DNA of 64,000 nt from Neopestalotiopsis rosae (taxonomy: Eukaryota > Ascomycota > Sordariomycetes > Amphisphaeriales > Sporocadaceae): contig JALGAS010000008.1 in NCBI GenBank assembly GCA_023078685.1, positions 558,001 to 622,000 on the forward strand, written 5' to 3'. How positions within the stretch are numbered: the first letter of the stretch is position 1; each line of letters opens with the position of its first letter. The position numbers and the translations under genes were made by a program. The notes beneath the pieces were generated by a model that was given only the letters and a program-made list of their open reading frames with translations, had not been told where the DNA came from and did not search any database. Below are positions 46,087-57,403 of this stretch, in pieces.

Positions 46087-48277
46087 GATGGACAAAAAAG
46101 CAGAGTATAGTATCGCACTTTATTGATTTTCACGGACTGGACAACTTCCTGGCAAGATAGAAGAACAAAGGATATTATATCGTTCGTGGTGACGATAAGT
46201 TTAAGGAGAGGTAAGGCTCTCTTCCGTCTCGGCAAATATTTGCCGAGACGCTGACGAATATCAAGGCTATGAAGTCTCGGTAAAAAGCAGCAGGCTACCA
46301 TTGCAGCAGATATGATTGCAACAGTGGCCCTCATGTGACCAATAAGGAGTAAGAAGGCTCCCTGACGAGACTGAGGACGCCACAAGTGAGAACATATACA
46401 GGTGTCGATTCTACATTGGTTGATCAATGCGAGTGAAACAGTATCCTTGTCATCAATCATTCGTTATTCAATGACTCTGACTTGCCGCCAGTTGACCACG
46501 CCAAAATCCGGAAACAAACTCCCGATCATGAAGGCGTTCTATTATTCATCAAATTATACATCTAGACTTCGATTTATGCGGGAATCCGCAAGGGCCATAA
46601 GTTCATCCATACAAATAGTGTTGCGCTACTCCCAGATTCATTCTTTGAGTGTACATGATGTGTTTGCCATGATCTATATCCATTGAAACTGTTGTCTATT
46701 TGGCCGTTCCAGGCATAATTTTGTATTTGAAACCTATCCGTCTTTGAAACGTCTTTCGACGTATCGTACATATACGTATTACGTGCTTTCATGTGCCAAA
46801 CTAGAGGTGGCAGGGGAGTCCAATTGTCGTTAACACTGGACCGTTGAAAGTGCGCGTGATTGAGACTCTGGAGCCTCGTCCTACAGACTTTTGCGTTAAT
46901 ACCATTATAATGGAGTTTCGTGTTGGACTTACAATACATGCTTGTAGAGGTCGTCGGAGACGAATAATGTAAACGTCGTTCCGTAGCTCGACGCTCTCTA
47001 ATTCAAGACTTCTCGACCTGCAAAATGTTTGAATATTTTTACAAAGGTCTTCTGGTCTTTCAACGCAATTTGAATGCAGTTTTCGCTCAACTGTCTCCAT
47101 AACAAAGTTTGAAAAGATATGTAAATGAATATTCTTACGCAAGGAGAGGTGTCATAGGGAGAGAAGGTAAAACCTTGAAGGGGAGCGATTTGACAAATGT
47201 TCTCAACTGAGAGTAGGACTCGAATATCGGACAAGTCCTATAATTTGCCCCATCAACCTGAGTGAGGTGCATGGTGATTCGTTAAACGTCACGCTGACGT
47301 GAAGATGGCGCCATGGCTGCATTTGGTTCGAGCCCAGGCTGTTCGAGACGACGTTGCGTAGACGTATCAAATTATACCTGCAGGAGGGCTGTATGCTCAC
47401 CGAAGTCTTTGTCACAGCCCCGAGTCTCGCTTCCGCATGGTACATAGCCCCCACCGATGGTACCACCTGACGAGCAGTCTGCCCTCAGCCTGATAGCCTG
47501 CTTTTTGGAAAACCCGATTACAAATTTCACATGCTCAGGAGGGGATCATCTGGATGAATGTAACAAGGCAGTCAAGAAGAGGGTACAGGCACAATTTGTA
47601 GTGGTCTGAGGGAATATGAAGCGATTATGCGCATCTATACCACATTGGAAATTGGTTAAGCGACGTGTGCGAGACCTCGTGCATATGGCGACAAATGCAA
47701 GATGTAACCCGGTGTGGCCTACAAAACGCCGACCCCAAATCTGACGTCCAGGCTACATTTCGAGTAGCACGGTCGCGACCCAAACAGTAGGGGCTTTCGG
47801 TGATCAGCAGATTGTCGGGCTGTGGTCCCCCCGAGCGCCTTATTCCATATGATGGAAGTGGCTCAGCCTCGAGGGAGTATCGCAACTGTTCGGTGGATGT
47901 CACAACCGGTATCCTGGAAAGACTTTTACAGCGTGACACAACAGATAGTTTTACTCATTTTCATCTCGATTGGCCGTCACTAAGACGTTTTATCGAATAT
48001 CAGAAAAGAGTAGATGTGCAAGATCTGAGCAAGCGTGTTGCTCTAATACATTTTATCCGGGACTCGGTGGAAAAAGAACCTTACCAATTCCATATTGAAA
48101 TAATTCGATAGAACGCCACGAGCAGCTTTATCGCACATATTACGAAGTCCATTACGGTTACGGCCGGAATTACATGAATATCTAGTCCTTATCCCCATAT
48201 ATTACTTTGAATCCCGACAATGTAGCTTACGCAGACGTGACCACATCCCAATTACATCCTCCCAACGCAGCATCAAT
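46087..48277. other. Long divergent intergenic region
   Basis: This 2.2-kb region lies between fusion B (minus) and kinase C (plus). Many short frames occur on both strands (for example 46801-47142 minus, 47800-48111 plus) but none shows a recognisable motif. It could hold both promoters, relics or an unrecognised non-coding gene. I see no support for any. Confidence 0.45.
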
Positions 48278-50837
48278 ATGGGCTCGCCGAATTCAATCAA
48301 TCTATCTGAGCCAGACTTTGCAACCAAAGTAAGCGATGATCTTCGTGCGAAATATTGCCTTCGCTCGAAGGTCCAACTTCGTTTCATTCCTCAAAATGAG
48401 ATCGAAGCGGTTCTCAGCTTGGATGTGATACGCATGGTACTGCATCAAAAGGTCGAACCCACGATAGCTGCAATGGATGCGTTAGTGGATGTCATTTGCG
48501 GAGTGAAATCAGCAATGAAGTTTATCAAGATATTCGCCATTTTGACGCTGATAGACAAAGTCGCCTACATAACGGAGTTCATCAAAGCAAACATATGTGA
48601 TGGTGATCTGCCATTCTTAGATCCAGAAAATCTGTACAATCGTCTCAATACCTGCGACACAGGGAAGCTTGAGCTTTTCTGCGACAAACAATGGTACGTT
48701 TATGTGCCGACTTTCAACCTAGCACCGGACGAGGTCGAGATAAAGGTGTTCCCGTCACTCACGAGACTACCAATTTTGCATCGAGAAGTCAAATCACAAG
48801 GAGGGCAAGGCGAAGTATGGAAAGTCAAAATACATTCTGAGCATATCCAAGGAGACGTTGTGGTAGGCGTTCCCAAGTTAAAATTTTTTATCACTTGACC
48901 TGTAACTAAGACTTTCCACGCCACAGAAAGGCTCGCACTTTGCCATCAAGAAATTTGCCGAATCCGACCGTCAACACTGGGATGACGAAATCCGAGCTTT
49001 AACAAGATACAGCGGGTCACACTCCGGACATACCCACCTCATAAAGCTTCTCGCCGCATATCATCATGAAGACAATGGACTCTTTCTGGTTTTTCCATTA
49101 GCTGAGGGCAACTTAGCAGAATTCTGGAAAGCAGAATCATCGTGCGTGCGGTCGTTCGATGATGCCCGTTGGCTTCTGACGCAATGCTTTGGGATTACCT
49201 CAGGACTTTGCAAAATCCACTCACACGATTCATGGCCAACGGACAAGCTTGGTCGACACGGAGACATTAAGCCAGAGAACATTTTGTGGTTCAAGAAATC
49301 CTCTGTAGATCGTGGTCAGCTGGTGGTGGCAGATTTCACTCTAACTCGCTTTCACACTGATGCAACAGTGGACGTTACGATACCAGGCCAGCGTGGATAC
49401 ACGAGAACCTTCCGGCCCCCTGAAGTGGACTTCAAACCCGAGATCCAGAGAGCGCAGAGTTATGATGTGTGGAGTCTTGGTTGCGTTTTCCTAGAGTTTG
49501 TCGCGTGGTACTTACTAGGTTATCACGCTATCCGAGAGAAAACCTACGTGGACCAAAACGGCCAAAGCCAGCAGGGATTCAATGATGCGCGTGTCGAAGA
49601 GGATGATTGTCGTTGGGAGACACGGGAGGATAAGTTTTTCAATGGATCAAACGGACAATCTGGTCAGACAGCTGAGGTTAAAGAGTCCGTGGTCAAGGTA
49701 CGCTGCTTCCTCTCCCCGTGACACGGCGTACAAAGCGGCAACACTAATAGCCACTCAAAGTGGGTTCAACTACTACATCGATCGAGTCAGTGTTCACAAG
49801 CTATGCACAACTTTCTGGACCTTATCGCAGACTCTATGTTAGTCGTCGATCTCAAAAATCGCAGCGACATGAAGACCGTACTAAACGAGTTGAACAATAT
49901 CCGCCAACGGACCTTCGACTATGAGTTCACCTACCTCGGATGTCCGCGACATACCCTGGGAGCCGATATAGGTCATCCATCCTTCAAGAGATCAATGAAA
50001 GCAGCCGACAAAGCCTACCGCACGTCCATATCTGAAGACTCGCTAGAGAACCATCCTCTCAGTACCATTTCACTTGAGACTACAAACGCTGGCACAGGGC
50101 GAGATTATCAAGAAATAGCAAAGGTTCTGAGCGCTGAACTAGGTGACGGCAATCAATCATGTTCAACTCCCCCATACATTAAACGGGAACCACACGTGAG
50201 TTCTCATACACAACAGAACAACGCTCTCGATGTGAACGAAGACGAAATGAACATGGTGAGCCCTGAATATCTTTCACCACAACGAAACAAGGGTGACCGC
50301 GGGAGGAAGTACAATTTCTCTCATGGTCAAGAGTCTGAAAGCCAAGCGTCATCGTCGCGCTGCACAAGTCAGGTTTCGATGCATGGACAAACCGCCATGA
50401 GCCAATCTTGCATTGTATCTTCTCAATCTTCAGAGTCTTGCGATGACCTGGGTACCCCAACAACACGTCTGTCGACCTCTTGCGGATTATCACGCGCATC
50501 TTCTTCCAGAGTTGATGATGTAGATAAAGTTGCCAGCTTCACTTCAAAGGAATACAATACTACTCGCAACAGTATCAACCATGCCGATGGCTTTGAACCC
50601 AATGGAATACAACATGGGTGGGGCTGCGCACTCGGTACTGATATTCCCGGGATCCTTGCCACGCAAAGCCGTTGTGGTTCTTTGGACCAGCCTGTCCAGT
50701 TCAATCCGACCAAGAAGAATTCAGTAAACAAGAGACGTAGGAAGAAGCTTGCACTAGCATGGCGCAAATTCTGGAGGACGATTCTAGGCAGAAAGAAGCA
50801 GGCCAACCCATGGGCTGATTCCGTAGGCGTAGATTGA
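48278..50837 (+). CDS. Kinase-like protein with shared N-domain (paralogue C), possible pseudokinase
   Basis: Three exons (48278-48862, 48927-49697, 49761-50837), both introns phase 0, give 810 residues. The N-domain (about 1-170) has LRFIPQNEIEAVLSLDVI, KIFAILTLIDK, CDGDLPF and QWYVYVPTF. The glycine loop QGGQGEVWKVKIHSEH and HFAIKKFAESD follow, with intron 1 between them. The kinase has LFLVFPLAEGNL, RHGDIKPENILWF (HGD) and VADFTLTRF: the DFG glycine is Thr, so activity is doubtful. FRPPEVDFK and SYDVWSLGCVFLEFVAW are intact; the closing helix reads FLDLIADSMLVVDL. From about 500 on the protein is a Ser/Thr-rich, probably disordered tail ending in a strongly basic, tryptophan-containing segment (RRRKKLALAWRKFW). 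It is divergent from fusion B; there is no HET domain. The likely role is a signalling partner of the neighbouring kinase-HET proteins (inference). Confidence 0.85.
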
Positions 50838-51069
50838 AATCATTGTGTTTTGATGTCTAGTGACTGTGACAGCTTTGGGGAGATACAATGAAAGAAAAGA
50901 CTTCAAACACCCGAGTACTTAGATATATGCTATCACTGTGGGACATTCACACGCATATGTTCACTCTATTTCTGCTTCATAGTCGCAGCTCCATGTCCAG
51001 TTCGGGAACGTCAGATAAAGGAACAAGCCAGTGAAGTAAATAGAAGAGACCTTAAACGATCGAAATCGA

Positions 51070-53330
51070 TTAGAACTCCAAATCAGCTAGAATGACGTTG
51101 AAAGCTTTCTGACTGATGACAAACGTGGGCGCGACCGGCATGGCTCCAGGTGTCCTTGGAAACACGGAAGCATCAACAACCCTCAGTCCATCCACGCCAT
51201 TGACCCTGAACTTGGAGTCCACGCAGTACTTTTGGCCAGCATCCTCACTAGTCGGCCCCATGCGACAGGTTGACGTGACATGATGGCTGAAAGTCTCATC
51301 CATAATCGCCTGTCTTGTGTCACTAACTTCGGGTCGTGGCTCGACAACGGCGAAGGGCGCATACGGTGGCCCCGTCGCGTTAAACATGCGCATGCTAAAC
51401 TCGACACCCTCCTCGAGAGCCTGGAGATCGCGGTCTCTGGTCTCCTCGGTAAACCAGTTGAAGTCAATTGAGGGCACGTCTCTTGGGTCGGCAGAGCGCA
51501 GCGTTACTGTACCCTGGCTTTGATCGCCGGACGTCTGCATCTTGGCAATTGACCAGAACCACGACTCGACCGGATAGTGTGCCGTTGAGTAGCCAGGGAA
51601 GAAGCCACGAAATACCGTACCGGCAGCACCAAAAATGAGAAGGTCGGCGTCTTCGTTCTCAGATACGCTAGTGCGATACAGCATAGAGATAGGTGCTGCG
51701 CCTTCGCCGTATGGTCCAGTATGCGTGGTCTGCCATTCAATAAGGCAAGTATCAGCCGGATCAGAAACGTTGAATAGACACTCAGCAAAGGGGTTGTTCT
51801 CCCAGGGAATCGCGGCTTCGACGGTGACACCGGCTTCATAGTTGTCTTGCATATATGAGCCCTATAGGAGACTTCATATCAGCCTGGATTTCCCACGCGA
51901 CTGGTTCGTCGCAATAAATAGGACAGAGAACTTACCACTGCAGGAAGGTCGACGACAACGTCTATGCCTAGCGTTTCCAGCTCCTCCCGTGGTCCAATGC
52001 CACTAAGCTTCAGGATTTGCGGCGTGTTAAAAGCGCCGCCACTAACGATGACTTCGCGCGATGCTGTGACACTGCGCAATTCGCCCACAGTATCGGGATC
52101 ATACCTTCTATCGGCTGCATACAGACCTTCGCCAACCATGTACTCAACGCCATATGCCCTTGGACGGCCACCTTGTGCATTGTCGAATAGAACACGGGTA
52201 GCGAGCGAGTTTGTACTCAAAGTTAAAGGGTACAGAGCGGAGCCGTCAATCGGAGATCGCGCAGCAAGCGTCTCTATGATATAATTCCGTGACCCGTCTC
52301 GGCGGCGAAATTCGTCATAGTGTAGTGGGAGTTGGTAGATGCCGTTACGCGCGTAGCGTCCTGGGTCAGCGGCATTCAGACCCCTCTCCATGAGCTCTCT
52401 AATCTGATCGGGGCTTGTGATGTCAATGCCTTCAGTTCCTAGGAATGCATGTCGTAGGACCTCGACGACCCCTGGGCGTGAAGTAACATAGGATATGTCG
52501 TTGCGATTGCTCTATAGCCGCGACGAACCTATTAGCCTTGTACCGGAACACGACAAAAGAATGACACTTACCGAGATGAATCCCCCAAAACCGTGACCTT
52601 CTGTTCCTGGTGGAACATAGGTACAATTCTCGAGTTGTGAGAAATACGTGCGCATATTGGAAGCTCTCCATGACTCGTCCCCAGTGAGCTCCGCTATGTA
52701 CTCCCAGTCATTGTCGGGAGGCAGCGCAAAGTTCATGGCGTTCAACTGAGCTGACCCACCAAGCGTAGCGCCTCGAGGATAGAAGATTCCCAAGCTTTAA
52801 GAAGGTCAGTCGTTCGTCAAGTGTAGAAATGCAAGGCGGTAGTAGCATACGGTTCTGCATCAGCGGGAGGTTCAAGACCATAGTAATATGAACCGTTCGC
52901 CAAGCGGTAAGTGAACTTGGAATCTCTGCGTGCTTGCGTATGATTTTGAAAATGAGATACGAAGAATTCCCAAGACATTTCGGGATGTTCAGAGACAGGA
53001 TCGGCCCTAGCAATCATAAGTCATATAGACGAGGGCATCAAGTCCTATTTTAATGCCGCTTACGTTGCCGGAATCTGCTGCAAAAGAGTATCGCCATTGT
53101 CGGCTCCGGCTTCAATCAAGAAGACCGAGTGACCGCTACGCGCCAGGTTTGCACTACTCATTATTAGACGTGCTCTTCCTTTTTTTTTTTCGTCTCTTTG
53201 CTTACGCCAAAGTTCCTCCGCCTGGGCCTGAGCCAATGATCACATATTCGTATTCAGCTGTGTTGTCCGCGACAGGCAACGCTGCGACAGAGGCCGCGAC
53301 CACCAGAGAAAGGATGAGTGTGTTTCGCAT
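51070..53330 (-). CDS. Secreted GMC oxidoreductase
   Basis: Six exons (53206-53330, 53064-53153, 52851-53006, 52572-52794, 51936-52511, 51070-51861) join to 653 residues. I start at the ATG at 53330, which opens a signal peptide ([20 protein letters not shown]), rather than the longer upstream frame. The FAD site is [18 protein letters not shown] (across intron 1), then [11 protein letters not shown]. Further GMC signatures are [15 protein letters not shown] and [16 protein letters not shown]. The C-terminal substrate domain has [12 protein letters not shown] (catalytic His) and [22 protein letters not shown]-dependent alcohol or sugar oxidase/dehydrogenase, probably extracellular; substrate unknown. 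It is the first member of the presumed metabolite block and is transcribed the same way as the thioesterase, P450 and monooxygenase. Confidence 0.93.
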
Positions 53331-53874
53331 ATTGAAATCTGAACTTTGATTGAGTGAGTTGTATGATAAAGAACCTGGATTGACTGAATGATCTATGTCG
53401 AAAAGATCATTCTTCCCTCGAATTATATCTACTTCATGATCGCGCACAACACGATCCTATCTCCGTGCTTGCCTTCAATAAACTGATCGCCGTGCTAAAG
53501 TCTCACCCAGATCGTCATATATCAGTCGCCCAGAAACTATAAAATCCCCAAGATACGGATTTAAGAAACTTCGACAAACGCGAGGTATGCCAAGTCACCG
53601 AGCTGTGGCTCAACTTGATGCCAAGTGTGCCGGACCATAGTAGCGCTCCTGATTCACAACGCGGAGGCCAGAGCACGAGCCACAGTCAGGGTATTCAGAG
53701 GTTTCTTTTTGCATGAGTATTGTACATCAATGTGCTGGAAGTTTCAATATAATAATTGCTTCTGTGAGCTCAATGGTCGTCTCTACTACGCTCAATGCTA
53801 GCGATTGACGGTCTGTTCAGGGATTTGACCACCGCTCATCCTACAACATAGCTCCGTACAGGCTGCGTTGAACA
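53331..53874. other. Intergenic region
   Basis: Upstream of the GMC gene and downstream of the thioesterase (both minus). AT-rich near 53380-53420; no gene seen. Confidence 0.5.
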
Positions 53875-54850
53875 CTAAAGTTGCGCACTCTTCTTCAACC
53901 TTATCAGGCCCTCCTGCGTGCCTGACATGACGAGACGACCAGTCTGCGCGTTCCAGAAGCGCTGATGGATCAGCACTCGGCCGTCAGCTCCCCATGACGT
54001 CTCGCGTTCACCCAACATCCAATCGTCAACCTTAGTTGATGGGTCATGCAGTGAAAGGTTATGATTTAGACTGGTGCCCATTGCCAGGTTGCGCAACTTG
54101 TTTCCCAACCTTTCAGGGCTTGCATTCAATGCCGCTCCCAACATGAATGTATCAGACATGTATGCCAATGCAGCTAGATGCACAGAGGGACTACTGGAAG
54201 CGCAAGTCGGGGACCGCACGAAGGAGCGCTGCCGGAAGTGTGTTGGGTTGTCCGTCGACGAACTCTCAAGCGGCCGCCAATCGAATGGTTCCTCGTCCGC
54301 ACCCAGCTGCAAGATGGGCACATCTCGAGTGACGGCGGCAGCCATCATTTCTGCGACCCTCTCCTTCCGTATATCCTCGGGGCGATCCACTTCTACTCTG
54401 GGAGGGGTAGCACCATACGTCAAAACATCATGCGCTGACGACGAGCCGAGTTTTTGAAATGAAAGAACAGCCACGTAGACGGCCCTGTTGCTTGCACCGG
54501 ACGTGGCTCGCACGACACGCGTGGCAAAGGCTCGCGAGTCTGCAATCCGATCCACAGTGTACGAAGTCTTCTCTTTGCCGCTCGCAGCACGCAAGAAGGA
54601 GGATTGAATCGCGTAGATGTGGAAGCCTTCCGGGACTGTCGAAGTGGCAGCGGTCACGGACTGGCCGACCAGAGCGCCACCAAACGCCGCCGGGACTCCT
54701 TCTTGAGAGGTCAAGGGTCTGGAATACGGATTAGTACGTTTGCTTGATAGTTGAAACTCGCACTTACACTTTATTGACAAACACATCCGTGAGTGAAACG
54801 TCTGCGGCCGTTGTGGCAATAAGAGACTCAACAGGACTCGGCTTGCTCAT
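53875..54850 (-). CDS. Acyl-CoA thioesterase, TesB/ACOT8-like
   Basis: Two exons (54768-54850 and 53875-54718) joined in phase 2 give 308 residues starting MSKPSPVESLIATTAADVSL. It has the double hot-dog fold sequence of type II acyl-CoA thioesterases: VPAAFGGALVGQS, GFHIYAIQSSFLRAA, SRAFATRVVRA, then the second hot-dog with MGTSLNHNLSLHD, WMLGERETSWGADGRVLIHQRFW and RLVMSGTQEGLIR. It hydrolyses acyl-CoA to free acid and CoA. The C-terminus (SAQL) is a weak candidate for a PTS1-type peroxisomal signal. It could serve ordinary fatty-acid metabolism, or release an acyl intermediate of the neighbouring tailoring block; position favours the latter only weakly. Confidence 0.9.
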
Positions 54851-55223
54851 GGCTGCTCACTTGTCTACTATTGATAGAGGTGAAGGCTAAATCGTAGGTC
54901 AAGCTAGGGTTAGGCTGGGGTCCGTTGCAGCTTTATACTTGAGGGTGGGTCAATGGCACGGACGACGATAGCCCGAAGAAGCAGCAGGGGATATCGCGAA
55001 CCCCATGCTGAATAAGACTAGGTTGTTGGAGATGTATAATTCTTTATATCTCTCAGGAAACGTATAGAGGATTAAAGCAAAGCCAGTCAGGGGAATCAAT
55101 TCACTGTCACAATTTTTTTTATTGTCAAGTAAAGACAGTATCATATCATAGGTATTGGTAACTCACCCTACTTGGAAGCACAAAGTCATTGATATCTATG
55201 GGGGTCGACATGAGTCTTTCGAA
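54851..55223. other. Intergenic region
   Basis: Upstream of the thioesterase and downstream of the P450 (both minus). It contains one isolated AGGGTTAGG string near 54905, not a telomeric array. No gene seen. Confidence 0.5.
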
Positions 55224-56984
55224 TCATCGCAACTCATCGCAACAATTTCCTCGTGGCCTGAACTCAAGAACAGGCCCATCATGACTTGCTGCGAAGAGAT
55301 TGTATATTGGAAACTCAGTCTGCTCTCCGCCTTCATGTGTTACACCAGATATGCCATTTCCCATGATCTTCTCAGCTGCTGCAGGCGCCCTGTCAAAGTC
55401 AAAGTACCATAATGTCTTGGCTAACACAAGGCTCATCTCGAGATATGCCATGGACTTCCCAGCACACCCACGAGACCCCATCGAGAAAGGCGAAAAGGCA
55501 GCTTGTTGTGCTCGGCCGGGTTTCGCGCCAGATAACCATCTTTCAGGTTCGTATTGGAACGAGTCAGGAAAGTACTCCTCGTTATGGTGGAGGCTGTAAA
55601 TGTTCACTCCGACCTGTGTCCCGGGAGGAATAACGTGACCGTCCACCATCAGCGGCTGGTCTCTGGAAACTGCCTCGCGCCACAAAGTTGCGGGCACAGG
55701 AGGGGACATGCGCATAGACTCATCGATGCAAGCACGCAGGTATCGACAGCCAGAAAGCTTTGGCCCGCCACAGATCTCATCGGATGAGCTGAAAGTAGTC
55801 CTTATTTCCGCAGCCAGCTTTTCGTATGCCTCAGCATTGCGTGAGAGGTAGAAGTAGGTGGCAGACAGAGTTGATGCAATGGTTTCACCTCCTGTCAAAG
55901 ATGAGTCAGAAGAATGAGCTGTGAATAATTATTAATCACCTTACCGGCAGCCAAAAAGAAAACCGACTCGGCCCAGAGGCTTTGCTGCTTGATGTTCTTG
56001 ATGTCAATGTCGGACTGCTCCGCATAGACCGATAACATATCGTGCTCGGCGTCTGCTGATTTAGCAAGACGTGCTTGTATCATCGTCATCAACATATTCA
56101 TTAATCTCACCCTCAGGCTGCTGGGAAACAGTTTCATAATCAGTGAGGGTCTGAGTAGTGCCAGAGTTGTGGATTCCATGGATGCGTGTGTTCTCCAATT
56201 TCCGAGTGTCATAGCCCTGGTCAGACTTCTGTTTGTTTCATCTGTCTGAAGGTCGAGGTCGTAACCGAAGCCGAGCTTCCCAGCAATGTCCAGACCGAGA
56301 TGGCGAGTTGCGGATGTCATATTATGAGCCGATGACTTGGAATTCAGAAGTTGCTTGAGGAAAACATCAATGTGGGCCGCCATACGAGATTCGAACCGTC
56401 TCATTGACTGGTCTGAAAGGACTTGGCTGATGAGTTTTCTTCTTGGACGATGTTCACTCTTGTCTGCAACGGTAAAAATGTTGCGCATATCAGGTTGTGC
56501 CGCCAGATAGACGTAGGACTTGGTTATGGCCTCATTGAGATAGATATCTCCCATAATCAGTACGCGATAGCCGATACCAGGTTTGAGGAAATTTACCATG
56601 CAAAGCTGTAACAGTATTGAACACGAGTCGATTAGGGGCCACTCTCACAACCGACCCTGACGGTCACGGTTCAGCAGAAGCTAGTCAATTGATTTGGGCC
56701 ACTCCCTTACCATATTTGAGATGGTTGTTGTAAGTCTTCAGGTGAAGCCGCTTTGTGAGGCCATGATATCCTCCATATTCATCTGTGAGTCTTGCTAGGA
56801 ATGGGCCCGGATATTTTCGAAGCGGGTGTAGGAAAACACGATAGCCTAGAATGAGAGCATACTGCATATCTCAAAGTTGTCAATAGATGGAGCTTGCTGA
56901 AATATACGATATATGAAAGTGAGTTCTTACATAAGAAGCCGAAATCGCAAGCCCGTATGTAATGAGTAATCCAATGATTGCCAT
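55224..56984 (-). CDS. Cytochrome P450 monooxygenase
   Basis: Five exons (56931-56984, 56711-56861, 56597-56656, 55945-56547, 55224-55891) give 511 residues, the usual length. The first exon encodes a membrane anchor (MAIIGLLITYGLAISASYY) followed by the proline-rich hinge HPLRKYPGPFLARL. A 60-nt exon supplies SVVRVAPNRLVFNTVTALHD. The I-helix oxygen-binding motif AAGGETIAS is built across the last intron. ESMRMSPPVP contains ExxR, YEPERWL is the PERF-like segment, and FSPFSMGSRGCAGKSMAY is the heme loop with the Cys ligand. It is a microsomal haem monooxygenase, probably hydroxylating the product of this cluster; I cannot name a CYP family. It is followed in the same direction by the thioesterase and preceded by the flavin monooxygenase. 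Confidence 0.94.
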
Positions 56985-57403
56985 TGTTCCGAATAGCTAC
57001 AGAGTACGAACTCGTTGACTGAGGGCGCAAATGTACCCATTTGCAGATAATGGCAAGTACAAAGCTGACACTCAGCAACTTGTATGCATTCCGTGCCGGA
57101 TGCGGAGAAAAGACGGTCCCGCAGTGCCATGTGCCGTGTCTGTTGGTTCAACGTTGCAGTCTCGCCGCATAGCTGCATGGGACTTGCATTTGAAGCGCCA
57201 ACTACTACGACCCTCCAGCCGGGCCTTGTCCGGGCTACGCCACATCCGCACTTCAAGCCGAGACCCCCGACAAGGGGCAGTATACATTTCTACCAGGAGC
57301 TATGCGCATCGGTTCAATTGCACTAAAGGCTCGCCCTTGGACTCATGGATGTGGACACTACTGATTGCGTTCAAGATATACACGTATCCTAATCTCGAAA
57401 ATC
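56985..57403. other. Intergenic region
   Basis: P450 promoter and 3' end of the monooxygenase gene (both minus). Overlapping short frames on both strands show no similarity. Confidence 0.5.

Noticed and set aside
47325..47345. T-loop-like GGTTCGAGCCC, possible tRNA
   Set aside because: No matching D-arm, anticodon stem or acceptor stem could be folded around it by eye.
47800..48111. 103-codon plus-strand frame upstream of kinase C
   Set aside because: No motif, and it is not joined in frame to kinase C by a convincing splice pair.
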